Assembly: GCA_947426305.1 (NCBI GenBank)
Contig: CANEDP010000010.1
Location: 1 to 43,802, forward strand
Direction of reading: 5' to 3'
Length of the DNA: 43,802 nt
Source: an uncultured Clostridia bacterium
Lineage (GTDB): Bacteria; Bacillota; Clostridia; TANB77; CAG-508
Shown here: positions 8,621 to 15,216 of the stretch, one piece after another
How the letters are laid out: each line of letters begins with the position of its first letter
How positions within the stretch are numbered: position 1 is the first letter of the stretch
Notes under the pieces: generated by a model
Databases searched by the model: none
What the model was told of the DNA's origin: nothing
The model's input: the letters and a program-made list of their open reading frames with translations, nothing else
Translations under genes and position numbers: made by a program

Positions 8621-9667
8621 TTATGAAACAATATTTATTTCTTTGTTGCCAGGAACGACTTCTCCTATTAAATAAGCCTCTTCTCCGCAATCCTTCAAGA
8701 TTTGCAAAGCTTTATGAGCTTCATTTTCTGGAACAATGATTGCCATACCAATTCCCATATTAAACGTATTGTACATATCATGTGCAGGAATATCTCCCAC
8801 TTTTTGCATTAATTTGAAAATGTTTGGCACTTCATAGGAATTTGCGTAAATGTTTAGCGCTACTCCATTTTTCAACATACGTGGCATATTTTCATAAAAT
8901 CCGCCACCTGTGATATGTGAAATTCCTTTAACTGACACTTTTGAAATTAACTCCAAAACTGATTTAACATAGATTTTGGTAGGTGCTAATAAGCATTCAC
9001 CAAGTGTCATACCAAGTTCCTCTTGATAGCCACTTAATGCGTTTTCTTCTGTTCCGATGTGAAATAATTTTCGAATCAATGAAAATCCATTAGAATGAAC
9101 TCCACTTGATTTTAAGCCAATTACCAAGTCTCCCATTTCGACCTTTTCACTATTAATCATTTTTTCTTTGTCAACCATACCAACAGCAAATCCAGCCAAA
9201 TCGTATTCGTTTTCTGCGTACATTCCAGGCATTTCAGCAGTTTCTCCACCAATTAGCGCACACCCTGCTTGCTTGCACCCATTTGCTACACCACTAACAA
9301 TCTCAGCCACCATTTCTGGAATGTTTTTCCAAAGTGACATATAATCTAAAAAAAACAATGGTTTTGCCCCACAACATACAATGTCATTCACGCACATGGC
9401 AACACAATCTTGGCCAATGGTATCGTGTTTATTCATTAAAAATGCTAATTTGAGTTTGGTTCCCACACCATCGGTTCCAGATACTAAAATGGGTTCTTTC
9501 ATTCCATTTATATTCGGTGCAAAAAGTCCACCAAAACCGCCAATATCACCGATAACGCCTTCATTATAGGTGCTTTGAATTGATTTTTTCATCAGTTCCA
9601 CGGATTTATACCCAGCTGTAACGTCAACTCCTGCCTTTTTGTAACTTTCGCTAAAACTTTTTTCCAT
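8621..9667 (-). CDS. purM: Phosphoribosylformylglycinamidine cyclo-ligase (AIR synthetase)
   Basis: Fifth step of de novo purine synthesis: ATP-dependent ring closure of FGAM to AIR. The 348-residue length is normal. Motifs: YKKAGVDVTAGYKSV at the N-terminus, VSGTDGVGTKLKLAF, the DCVAMCVNDIVCCGAKPLFF block, ALIGGETAEMPGMY and GLKSSGVHSNGFSL; ISHITGGGFYENMPRML lies in the second domain. Start ATG 9667 follows AAAGGAGG. It stands alone, not in a pur operon, and has its own promoter. Confidence 0.95.
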   Translation of the reverse strand: MEKSFSESYKKAGVDVTAGYKSVELMKKSIQSTYNEGVIGDIGGFGGLFAPNINGMKEPILVSGTDGVGTKLKLAFLMNKHDTIGQDCVAMCVNDIVCCGAKPLFFLDYMSLWKNIPEMVAEIVSGVANGCKQAGCALIGGETAEMPGMYAENEYDLAGFAVGMVDKEKMINSEKVEMGDLVIGLKSSGVHSNGFSLIRKLFHIGTEENALSGYQEELGMTLGECLLAPTKIYVKSVLELISKVSVKGISHITGGGFYENMPRMLKNGVALNIYANSYEVPNIFKLMQKVGDIPAHDMYNTFNMGIGMAIIVPENEAHKALQILKDCGEEAYLIGEVVPGNKEINIVS

Positions 9668-9697
9668 AAAAGTTTCCTCCTTTTCTTAATAGAAAAC

Positions 9698-9726
9698 ATT
9701 ATATTATACTTTTCCAAAAATAGCAA
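9698..9726 (-). promoter_or_regulatory. purM promoter
   Basis: Minus-strand TTGCTA (9726-9721), 17 bp, TATAAT (9703-9698), about 30 bp before the start codon. No purine riboswitch is visible in so short a leader. Confidence 0.6.
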
Positions 9727-9765
9727 TACACGATTCTCTAATTTTAGCGAAAATTTGAATTAGTC

Positions 9766-9794
9766 TTGACATTTGTCATGAAATATTATATAAT
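9766..9794 (+). promoter_or_regulatory. Promoter of the putative antitoxin RNA
   Basis: Plus-strand TTGACA (9766-9771), 17 bp, TATAAT (9789-9794). Only a short non-coding transcript and a terminator follow. Confidence 0.75.
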
Positions 9795-9800
9795 AAATAC

Positions 9801-9888
9801 AAGAAATGACAATCCACAAACGTGGCTTGCCAGCGAATTGTGAACACACATCCAACTGCCCAAGTTACAGATGCGTGTTCGTTTTTTT
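9801..9888 (+). ncRNA. Putative antisense antitoxin RNA of a type I toxin-antitoxin module
   Basis: The promoter at 9766-9794 would start an ~85-nt RNA near 9801 ending at the terminator 9842-9888. No ribosome binding site or frame is present. It converges on the small hydrophobic-peptide gene on the minus strand and overlaps its stop codon and 3' end. Its first part folds as CCAC-AAAC-GTGG (9814-9825); the loop contains CAAAC, complementary to GTTTG in a hairpin of the toxin 5' leader. This layout (convergent, shared terminator region, matching loops) is that of Fst/TxpA-type systems. Confidence 0.65.
9842..9888 (+). terminator. Terminator of the antitoxin RNA
   Basis: Stem GAACACACATC / GATGCGTGTTC (9842-9852, 9870-9880, one mismatch), followed by seven T. 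The same stem would lie in the 3' end of the toxin mRNA. Confidence 0.8.
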
Positions 9889-9988
9889 ATTCCTTATTCA
9901 TAATATGTATTAATATTACTGTCAATAAGGCTACGTTTATAGTTAGGGAAATCCCTAATAAGTATATTAATATTAGTATAAAATCCAT
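9887..9988 (-). CDS. Putative type I toxin, small hydrophobic peptide
   Basis: A 33-residue peptide starting MDFILILIYLLGISL and ending IHIMNKE: one long membrane span with a short polar tail, the usual form of holin-like or Fst-like toxins. ATG 9988 is preceded by GGAGGTGGT. The mRNA starts near 10155, giving a ~165-nt structured leader, which is normal for these toxins and odd for an ordinary gene. Exact family membership is unknown; an isolated leader peptide is the alternative. Confidence 0.65.
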   Translation of the reverse strand: MDFILILIYLLGISLTINVALLTVILIHIMNKE

Positions 9989-9992
9989 AAAC

Positions 9993-10040
9993 ACCACCTC
10001 CATTCCTATAGCAATCGCTATACTTTTGGTGGCAAACCAC
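9993..10040 (-). promoter_or_regulatory. Toxin leader structure that can hide the ribosome binding site
   Basis: On the minus strand GCCACC (10033-10028) can pair with GGTGGT of the Shine-Dalgarno (9998-9993), closing over an inner hairpin TATAGC-GATT-GCTATA (10022-10007). The alternative fold GTGG-TTTG-CCAC (10040-10029) displays GTTTG, which matches CAAAC of the antitoxin loop. The two folds compete for the same CCAC. Confidence 0.5.
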
Positions 10041-10161
10041 ATCTGCTTATTATCATTTCTTGTTATGACATTTTACAACCATTTTCTTGAAATGTCTATC
10101 AAATTCGATTTACAAATTTCGACAAAAAAGTATTTTTTTCACACTAGCCCCTAATCTTTTA

Positions 10162-10190
10162 TTATATCATATTTATGTAAAATTGTCAAC
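10162..10190 (-). promoter_or_regulatory. Toxin promoter
   Basis: Minus-strand TTGACA (10190-10185), 17 bp, TATAAT (10167-10162) with extended TGA. The -35 is again one half of a TGTCAA/TTGACA palindrome. Confidence 0.75.
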
Positions 10191-10238
10191 TTGACAAGTC
10201 TTTTAAAATGTGCTCTCTCCTGAAAATACTGCTTTTTG

Positions 10239-10931
10239 TCATGTTCGTTTCATTTGCTTTAAAATTTCTTTTTGTGTCGTTTCAATTCGATACGACTCGC
10301 GCATTTTTTGCAATGCTTTATTAAACGTAAATTTATCCAAATGGTTTTCACCTTGTAAATACTGCATCGCTTTTTCATTAAACTTAATTCCAATCTCCGC
10401 AATTGTCCAAGCTACTGCCATTTTCACATAATATCCGTCATGCGATATTTGGTCCAATTTTTCCAAAACTTGGTCAACATATTCTTCTGTCAAATAATAA
10501 TCTAACATCATAATAACCGAAAAACGCACGTCAAATTCTTGAGTAGAATTTAAGTATGGCAAAATAAAATCCCAGACTTTTGGCAAATCCTTCGGTTTGA
10601 TTTTTAGCGTTGGGCAAAATGTATCCGAAATTGCCCAACTATCGATTTTGGGCACAAACCATTTTATTAATTGTAATTTTTCGTCAATTTCTATTTTGGC
10701 ATAACCAATGACAAAACCTTGTAAAAGCACTTCTTCAAAGCAATTGTCGTCTGCGTGTTTTAAAAATTCCTTCCAGTCGTATTCTTTGACGATTTTTTGC
10801 GCTAATTTGCGAAGCGCTGGTACTCGAATGCCAAGCATTTTCTTTTTGGTGTCTGGACATAGTTTTTGATTGAATTTTTGATATTCTTCGTCGGTTAGAT
10901 TTTGTAATTCTTGTCTAATTTCATTTATCAT
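10239..10931 (-). CDS. AlkD-like DNA alkylation repair protein
   Basis: A 230-residue HEAT-like-repeat DNA glycosylase of the AlkC/AlkD family, which removes alkylated purines such as 3-methyladenine and 7-methylguanine. Visible family segments: MLGIRVPALRKLAQKI near residue 33, CFEEVLLQGFVIGYAK, the WAISDTFC segment, EFDVRFSVIMMLDYYL, and VKMAVAWTIAEIGIKF. The length is typical. ATG follows AAAAGGAGC. A promoter (TTGAAA-17-TACAAT, 10978-10950) overlaps the divergent promoter of the small-peptide operon. Confidence 0.87.
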   Translation of the reverse strand: MINEIRQELQNLTDEEYQKFNQKLCPDTKKKMLGIRVPALRKLAQKIVKEYDWKEFLKHADDNCFEEVLLQGFVIGYAKIEIDEKLQLIKWFVPKIDSWAISDTFCPTLKIKPKDLPKVWDFILPYLNSTQEFDVRFSVIMMLDYYLTEEYVDQVLEKLDQISHDGYYVKMAVAWTIAEIGIKFNEKAMQYLQGENHLDKFTFNKALQKMRESYRIETTQKEILKQMKRT

Positions 10932-10949
10932 TTTTTGCTCCTTTTTCTT

Positions 10950-10978
10950 ATTGTATAATATTTTGCTTGCTATTTCAA
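10950..10978 (-). promoter_or_regulatory. alkD promoter, overlapping a divergent promoter
   Basis: Minus-strand TTGAAA (10978-10973), 17 bp, TACAAT (10955-10950). It abuts the plus-strand -35 at 10967-10972, so the two promoters probably exclude each other. Confidence 0.5.
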
Positions 10979-10995
10979 GTGTCCTATGTTATAAT
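10967..10995 (+). promoter_or_regulatory. Promoter of the small membrane-peptide operon
   Basis: Plus-strand TTGCTA (10967-10972), 17 bp, TATAAT (10990-10995) with an extended TGT upstream of the -10. Confidence 0.65.
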
Positions 10996-11028
10996 TAGAC
11001 TAATTTTATAGTCAAAGGAGGCTTTTTT

Positions 11029-11121
11029 ATGCTAAAAAAGATTTGTGCGATTGGTACAGACATTACTTTAATGGTAATGTGGGCTATCATTATTGGCGTT
11101 ATTCTTTTACAATTGGTATAA
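11029..11121 (+). CDS. 30-residue membrane peptide
   Basis: Starts MLKKICAIGTDITL, then a hydrophobic span MVMWAIIIGVILL. AAAGGAGG precedes the ATG by 7 nt. First of three short frames, each with its own Shine-Dalgarno, between a promoter (10967-10995) and a terminator (11531-11565). I recognise no family; a holin-like or toxin peptide, or a subunit of a small membrane complex, are possibilities. Confidence 0.6.
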   Translation: MLKKICAIGTDITLMVMWAIIIGVILLQLV

Positions 11122-11191
11122 AAATTGAAGTACTTGGCTACTTAAATTACTATATTGTAATGTTACAATTTCAAGAAAGGAGGATTTTCCT

Positions 11192-11365
11192 ATGTTGAAA
11201 GCTTTATTTGAGAATATTGTTGATAACGCGCCCGATATTCCAATTCTGAAACAGATATTTATAATCTGTGAAACAACAATGCTCATTACAATAGCCATTG
11301 GAATAGCGTTTGGCTTGCTCTATGGTTTGGTATGGGTAGTCCATGCAATGTGGTTATCATTCTAA
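11192..11365 (+). CDS. 57-residue membrane protein
   Basis: N-terminal ~25 residues amphipathic (MLKALFENIVDNAPDIPIL), then a hydrophobic segment from about residue 23 to 54 (LITIAIGIAFGLLYGLVWVV). AAAGGAGG lies 8 nt before ATG 11192. A palindrome ATTGTAA-TG-TTACAAT lies in the gap after the first frame and could be an operator or mRNA hairpin. Function unknown. Confidence 0.6.
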   Translation: MLKALFENIVDNAPDIPILKQIFIICETTMLITIAIGIAFGLLYGLVWVVHAMWLSF

Positions 11366-11384
11366 CTAAAAGAAAGGAGCACCA

Positions 11385-11525
11385 ATGAAAAAGGAAGACT
11401 TTTAGGGCAAATATGCTTGGGACGAATTTAAGTCTGAAAGAAAACGGTTTATTGCATTCCTTAGTTTTTGCATCTTTGTTTGCATTTTCTTTTTATTTGC
11501 CATAGTAGTAACATTTTTTCAGTAA
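11385..11525 (+). pseudogene. Third small membrane peptide, interrupted by an early TAG
   Basis: ATG 11385 follows AGAAAGGAGC at good spacing, but codon 7 is TAG (11403-11405). The same frame then runs to TAA 11525 and encodes a plausible peptide (GKYAWDEFKSERKRF, then the span IAFLSFCIFVCIFFLFAIVV). Other genes here end with TAG, so TAG is a stop in this genome. The rest also contains an in-frame CGG. Either the gene is dead, or an internal start in another frame (ATG at 11412, stopping with TAG near 11504) is used. Its state suggests acquired, decaying DNA. Confidence 0.5.
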
Positions 11526-11530
11526 CACTC

Positions 11531-11565
11531 AAAAAAGCAATGCTCATCTTCGAGCATTGCTTTTT
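11531..11565. terminator. Bidirectional terminator between converging operons
   Basis: Stem AAGCAATGCTC / GAGCATTGCTT with a 6-nt loop and A/T runs on both sides. It serves the plus-strand small-peptide operon and the minus-strand transporter operon, whose last codons overlap it. Confidence 0.85.
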
Positions 11566-12696
11566 CTTATGAGACAATCAATTCCCAATGTCGAACCAAT
11601 CGACAAAATGAAAATCACATAAAATACATTGATGTCTGCAAAATAACTAATTAGGCTAAGTCCTGAAAATATAATCACTTCTGTAAAACACAGGCTCATT
11701 TGCCCGACGGTTGCAAAAAATGTACTATCTTTGCCAGATTTTTTCATTAAGTTTTGTAAGTTCGTCTGAAGCGTTGTTTCATAGACTTTTTCAAAGTTGT
11801 CACTTAGGGTTTTGTTAAATGCAATGGTTATTTTGCTTTTGGCAAATAGAAAAATGCCTGTTATGAGACTTTTTAGCAGTGTTACCAAGTGATTTGTTTT
11901 ACTTGTATTTTGGTCTGTCATTTTTCCGAATAAACGTTACAGTTACAATTTGAATGAATAACGATACTGTAATTACCAGTGTAAACGCCACAAAGTCTTG
12001 TAACACAAGATATACATATAGTGGCAAAAATAACCTTTCGATAATGTGGCTGGTTCGTAAAGCATAAATGGTTTGATAATGATTTTCACTTTTGAAGATA
12101 TGATTTATGGTTTCTTTGAATACTTTCGAATCCATTACTTGGGGCTTGTAGTCCACCATTGCTGTACATAAATAATCTAGTAAAAAAGCAATTGCTATGA
12201 ATAGCAGAAGCAATGTGTTATTTTCTGACACAATTCCCCAAGCCACTACAACACTTGCTAAAGCCTGTCCACAAATGCGAGCAATATTTCTCATACTGTT
12301 GTATCTGCCACGATGCTGGGTTTCTACATATTGGCTAGAAACTGCGTCTTCAATCGGATTTGACAACGCCCCCGGCAGGCTCATGACAATTAGAAATAAA
12401 AATAAATTTTCTTGCGCTCCATTTTGTATCAAGTAAACTCCTGCAATTCTTAGAAGGTTTGCAAGACCTGCACAACTTGCGATTCCATGTTTGGACGCTA
12501 TTTTTAAAAACAGTGGCGAACAAAGTCCCATAATCCCAAAACGCAAACCATAAAGCAAAAGAATGAGATAGAGTGGCATTCCATTTTTGTATAACAAGAC
12601 AACACCAAAGATATCGATAAATGAATTGCCAAAGGCAAAGAAAAATTTTGTTAAATAGAGCCATTTGTATTGAGTTTTGTAAAAATATTCTTTCAT
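11544..12696 (-). CDS. MFS-A: major facilitator superfamily transporter, read through a CGG +1 shift
   Basis: A 383-residue, ~12-span MFS protein when decoded with one +1 shift. Plain translation gives a 265-residue N-terminal piece, with charged-loop residues QHRGRYNSMRNIAR typical of an MFS cytoplasmic loop, and a 118-residue piece holding the remaining spans. The break is CGG 11928-11926, where FI-(C)GG-AAA leads into KMTDQNTSKTNH without loss. It is the last gene of a five-gene transporter operon, starting 3 nt after the stop of MFS-B. Substrate unknown. A run of five A follows the CGG, so a homopolymer indel is a local alternative, weaker given the other CGG sites. Confidence 0.75.
11926..11928 (-). 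other. CGG +1 recoding site 2 (MFS-A)
   Basis: Context TTT ATT CGG A. Skipping C gives ATT GGA AAA ATG and restores the second half of the transporter. Confidence 0.75.
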
Positions 12697-12699
12697 TTT

Positions 12700-13917
12700 T
12701 TACGTGTATTCTTCCTTTCTAACATTTCGTAAAGTATATTTTTCGTTATCTTGCATTTCATTATTGAGTTCTACCGAATTTAGTTCGTATAAAATCAAAA
12801 GCATTGCAAAAACAATCATCATAATCGTGGTATTTTCGATAAATGCCATTAAAATAAACAAACTTTGGCTAATCACTCTTCCGATAAATATTGAAAATTC
12901 TAATCCCACAAAATATTCGACTTTGTATTGTTTCCTTAATTCTTTTTGATTCGATAAGTCAAATTGATTATTGCTATTAATCATTTCTGTTAAATTTTTT
13001 GAAATAGTTTGCAAAAAGTTAAATAAAACAACTGTAAACATATTGCAATTTACAATCATTATAAAGAGTGATGTTACTGTAAAAATAGTTGAAATTTTGA
13101 TATTGCGACTATAATTTTGTGGTTTCATCACTTTTGCAAACAACATTCCTAGTAATACTGTTACCATACTAAATACAGCGGTAAAAATTCCCAAACGAAA
13201 ACTATTGGAAAATATTTTAATGATGTAAATCATAACAATGCTTGAGAATGCTCCTTCAGAATAGGTTAATCCATTATAGATTTCCATTTTATACGATTTT
13301 CGAATGCTAATTTCTTTGTTTACAATCTTGCTATATTCTTTTAAATTTGTTTTATTTTCTGTTGGTAAATTGTTATCTTTAAATCGAAAGGACAAAACAA
13401 TTCGAATTGCTACAATGGCTAGAACAATCAACACTGCATTTAAAAATCCTGCTGTAAAAATGTAGGTTCCCATAAAAAGTGGAAATATCATGTCGAGTAT
13501 CGATTTAACTGCTGTATAAGTTCCCTTAAATTTAGCTCTTTCTTCATTGGCAATTCCATCTGATTCAAACATATTGTAAACGGAAAAATAAAATCCTTCT
13601 TCTAATCCATATAAAACTCCAACCAAGTAAATAAAATCGACTACTTTTTCTTTAAGTAGCAAAATCGTTAAAAAATACACAAAATCTAATATAATTCCAA
13701 TTCGCAATAATGTTACACGATGTTTGGATTTTGCGATGTTTCGCACACTAAATATGGTGAAAAATATAACCGCAACTGCTACTAATTTGTAAATTCCAAG
13801 TGGCAAGATGTTGCTATCAGATAATTCTAAAAAATACAGTACTAGAAAACTATCTACAAATGTTGTTAGTATACATTTTAGGACTCTTAAGTAAAATAAT
13901 ACTTTATAATTACTCAT
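12700..13917 (-). CDS. MFS-B: major facilitator superfamily transporter
   Basis: A 405-residue integral membrane protein with about 12 hydrophobic spans (for example VLFYLRVLKCILTTFVDSF at the start and a last span TTIMMIVFAMLLILYELN). ATG 13917 overlaps the stop of MFS-C (ATGAGTAA), so translation is coupled; upstream in-frame codons to 13962 lie inside MFS-C and are not used. No in-frame CGG was seen, and the gene is intact, unlike its two paralogous neighbours. Substrate unknown. Confidence 0.8.
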   Translation of the reverse strand: MSNYKVLFYLRVLKCILTTFVDSFLVLYFLELSDSNILPLGIYKLVAVAVIFFTIFSVRNIAKSKHRVTLLRIGIILDFVYFLTILLLKEKVVDFIYLVGVLYGLEEGFYFSVYNMFESDGIANEERAKFKGTYTAVKSILDMIFPLFMGTYIFTAGFLNAVLIVLAIVAIRIVLSFRFKDNNLPTENKTNLKEYSKIVNKEISIRKSYKMEIYNGLTYSEGAFSSIVMIYIIKIFSNSFRLGIFTAVFSMVTVLLGMLFAKVMKPQNYSRNIKISTIFTVTSLFIMIVNCNMFTVVLFNFLQTISKNLTEMINSNNQFDLSNQKELRKQYKVEYFVGLEFSIFIGRVISQSLFILMAFIENTTIMMIVFAMLLILYELNSVELNNEMQDNEKYTLRNVRKEEYT

Positions 13918-15216
13918 TCGTTTTCTTTTTTTCCTCCACAAATTCAATATCTTCTTTGGCATATTGTTCTGGCTTTAAGCCAAATCTGGTTCGCATATAG
14001 TCTAAAATTAAAATCATCAAAGCAAGTGATGTTAAACCTGCTATTAAAAATGCATTTTTGATGTTAATGACATTTAGCAAGAGTCCTCCTAAAACGGACA
14101 TCATACTTGCTACTACTCCACCAATAAATTCGTAGGCAAATGTAATTTTGTTTCTCATTTCTGGTGTACTAAAGTTTTTCAAATATTTGTATTCTAATAT
14201 GTACCAAATTGATTTGGTCATTTGAACGAAACAATACATTAATAAGATAATTGGTATCACCGCATTTCCCGAAAACCTTCGAACAATTACTCCGCACCAA
14301 TAGATAACTAGAAAGATAAACCAACGTCAAAAATGTCAAAAGTCGGTTTTTGAACTTTTTTTCCAATGTTGGAATTAAGTTGACTGAAACACCACCAATG
14401 AAGGTAAGAATTGCAAAAATCATGGAAAATTGTTCTTCACCGAATGCCTATGTCGGTTAATAAATCGCCTTGATAGGTGTCAAAGATATCAATAATTCCA
14501 TAAAAAATAGCACCAAATAATATGTAAGATTTCATTCTTTTGGACTGAATAATAAATTTCATGGAAATTTTTAGGTCATTAGCATATTCTTTTACAATAT
14601 TTTTTATTTTTCCTTTTTCTATTTCTTCCGGCTCATAAATTTCCTTAAAAAAGAAAGATAAAATCGTCGAAATAAGAATAAATCCTAAGCAAATCCAAAT
14701 AGGCAGATAATTATTTACCACAAACAAGAACCCCGCCATAAGTGACGCAATTCCGTCTAGAATATAATATAAGCTTCCACCTTTGGCATCTAATTTGGTA
14801 TACAATCCATCTCCACCACGTGTTGCAACCGAATCATAAACAAGATTGGATTCTGAAATTTGTTTCATGTTATAGCCCATTGAAAAAATCAAATTGGCTA
14901 AAATAACACTAATTGCTCCTGGTAAAAATAATAGAGATAAAATATGAAAAATCAATAAAATATTTCCCAAAATAATACTTTTTCGTTTTCCTAATATATC
15001 ACAAACGGCAACTGCTGGAACATACATGGCGGTGCGAAAAACAATGTATAGACCGTTAATTAATAAAATTTCAGAGGCTGTCAAACCTTTGGTTATGGTA
15101 TAAAATAGGAATTCGATGGAATAGAAAAATAGTAAATCCCAAGAAAACATTTTGTAGATTGGGTAAATTTGGGCATTTCTTCTTCGATCTTGATTTTGCT
15201 GTTTGGTTGATTTCAT
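13910..15216 (-). CDS. MFS-C: major facilitator superfamily transporter, read through two CGG +1 shifts
   Basis: Reads as one 434-residue MFS protein only if two +1 shifts are made, at CGG 14442-14440 (codon 259) and CGG 14294-14292. In plain translation the first CGG is followed at once by TGA. Omitting its C gives DIGIGEEQFSMIFAILTF and the frame stays open. Fifty codons later the second CGG again needs a +1 shift: YLLVGVIVRRFSGNAVIPII. The end is a coupled overlap with MFS-B. The N-terminal half has the spans and a loop DILGKRKS typical of MFS. ATG 15216 overlaps the ABC1 stop (ATGA). The two shifts together are what makes the length and topology normal. Confidence 0.8.
14292..14294 (-). 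other. CGG +1 recoding site 4 (MFS-C, second)
   Basis: Context TTG GTG CGG A. Skipping C gives GTG GGA GTA ATT GTT, continuing a membrane span. Confidence 0.8.
14440..14442 (-). other. CGG +1 recoding site 3 (MFS-C, first)
   Basis: Context GGC ATT CGG TGA. The zero frame stops immediately after CGG; skipping C gives ATT GGT GAA GAA CAA and an open frame. Confidence 0.85.

Noticed and set aside
11403..11405. TAG read as a sense codon
   Set aside because: Several good genes here end with TAG (the KilA-N protein, the 44-residue protein, the glucoamylase-like protein and, after recoding, the response regulator), so amber recoding is not general. One interrupted small frame is better explained by decay.
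14292..14442. CGG reassigned to another amino acid without frameshift
   Set aside because: Reassignment would keep the zero frame, but the zero frame stops right after the first CGG in MFS-C and loses homology at every site. A one-base shift is required.
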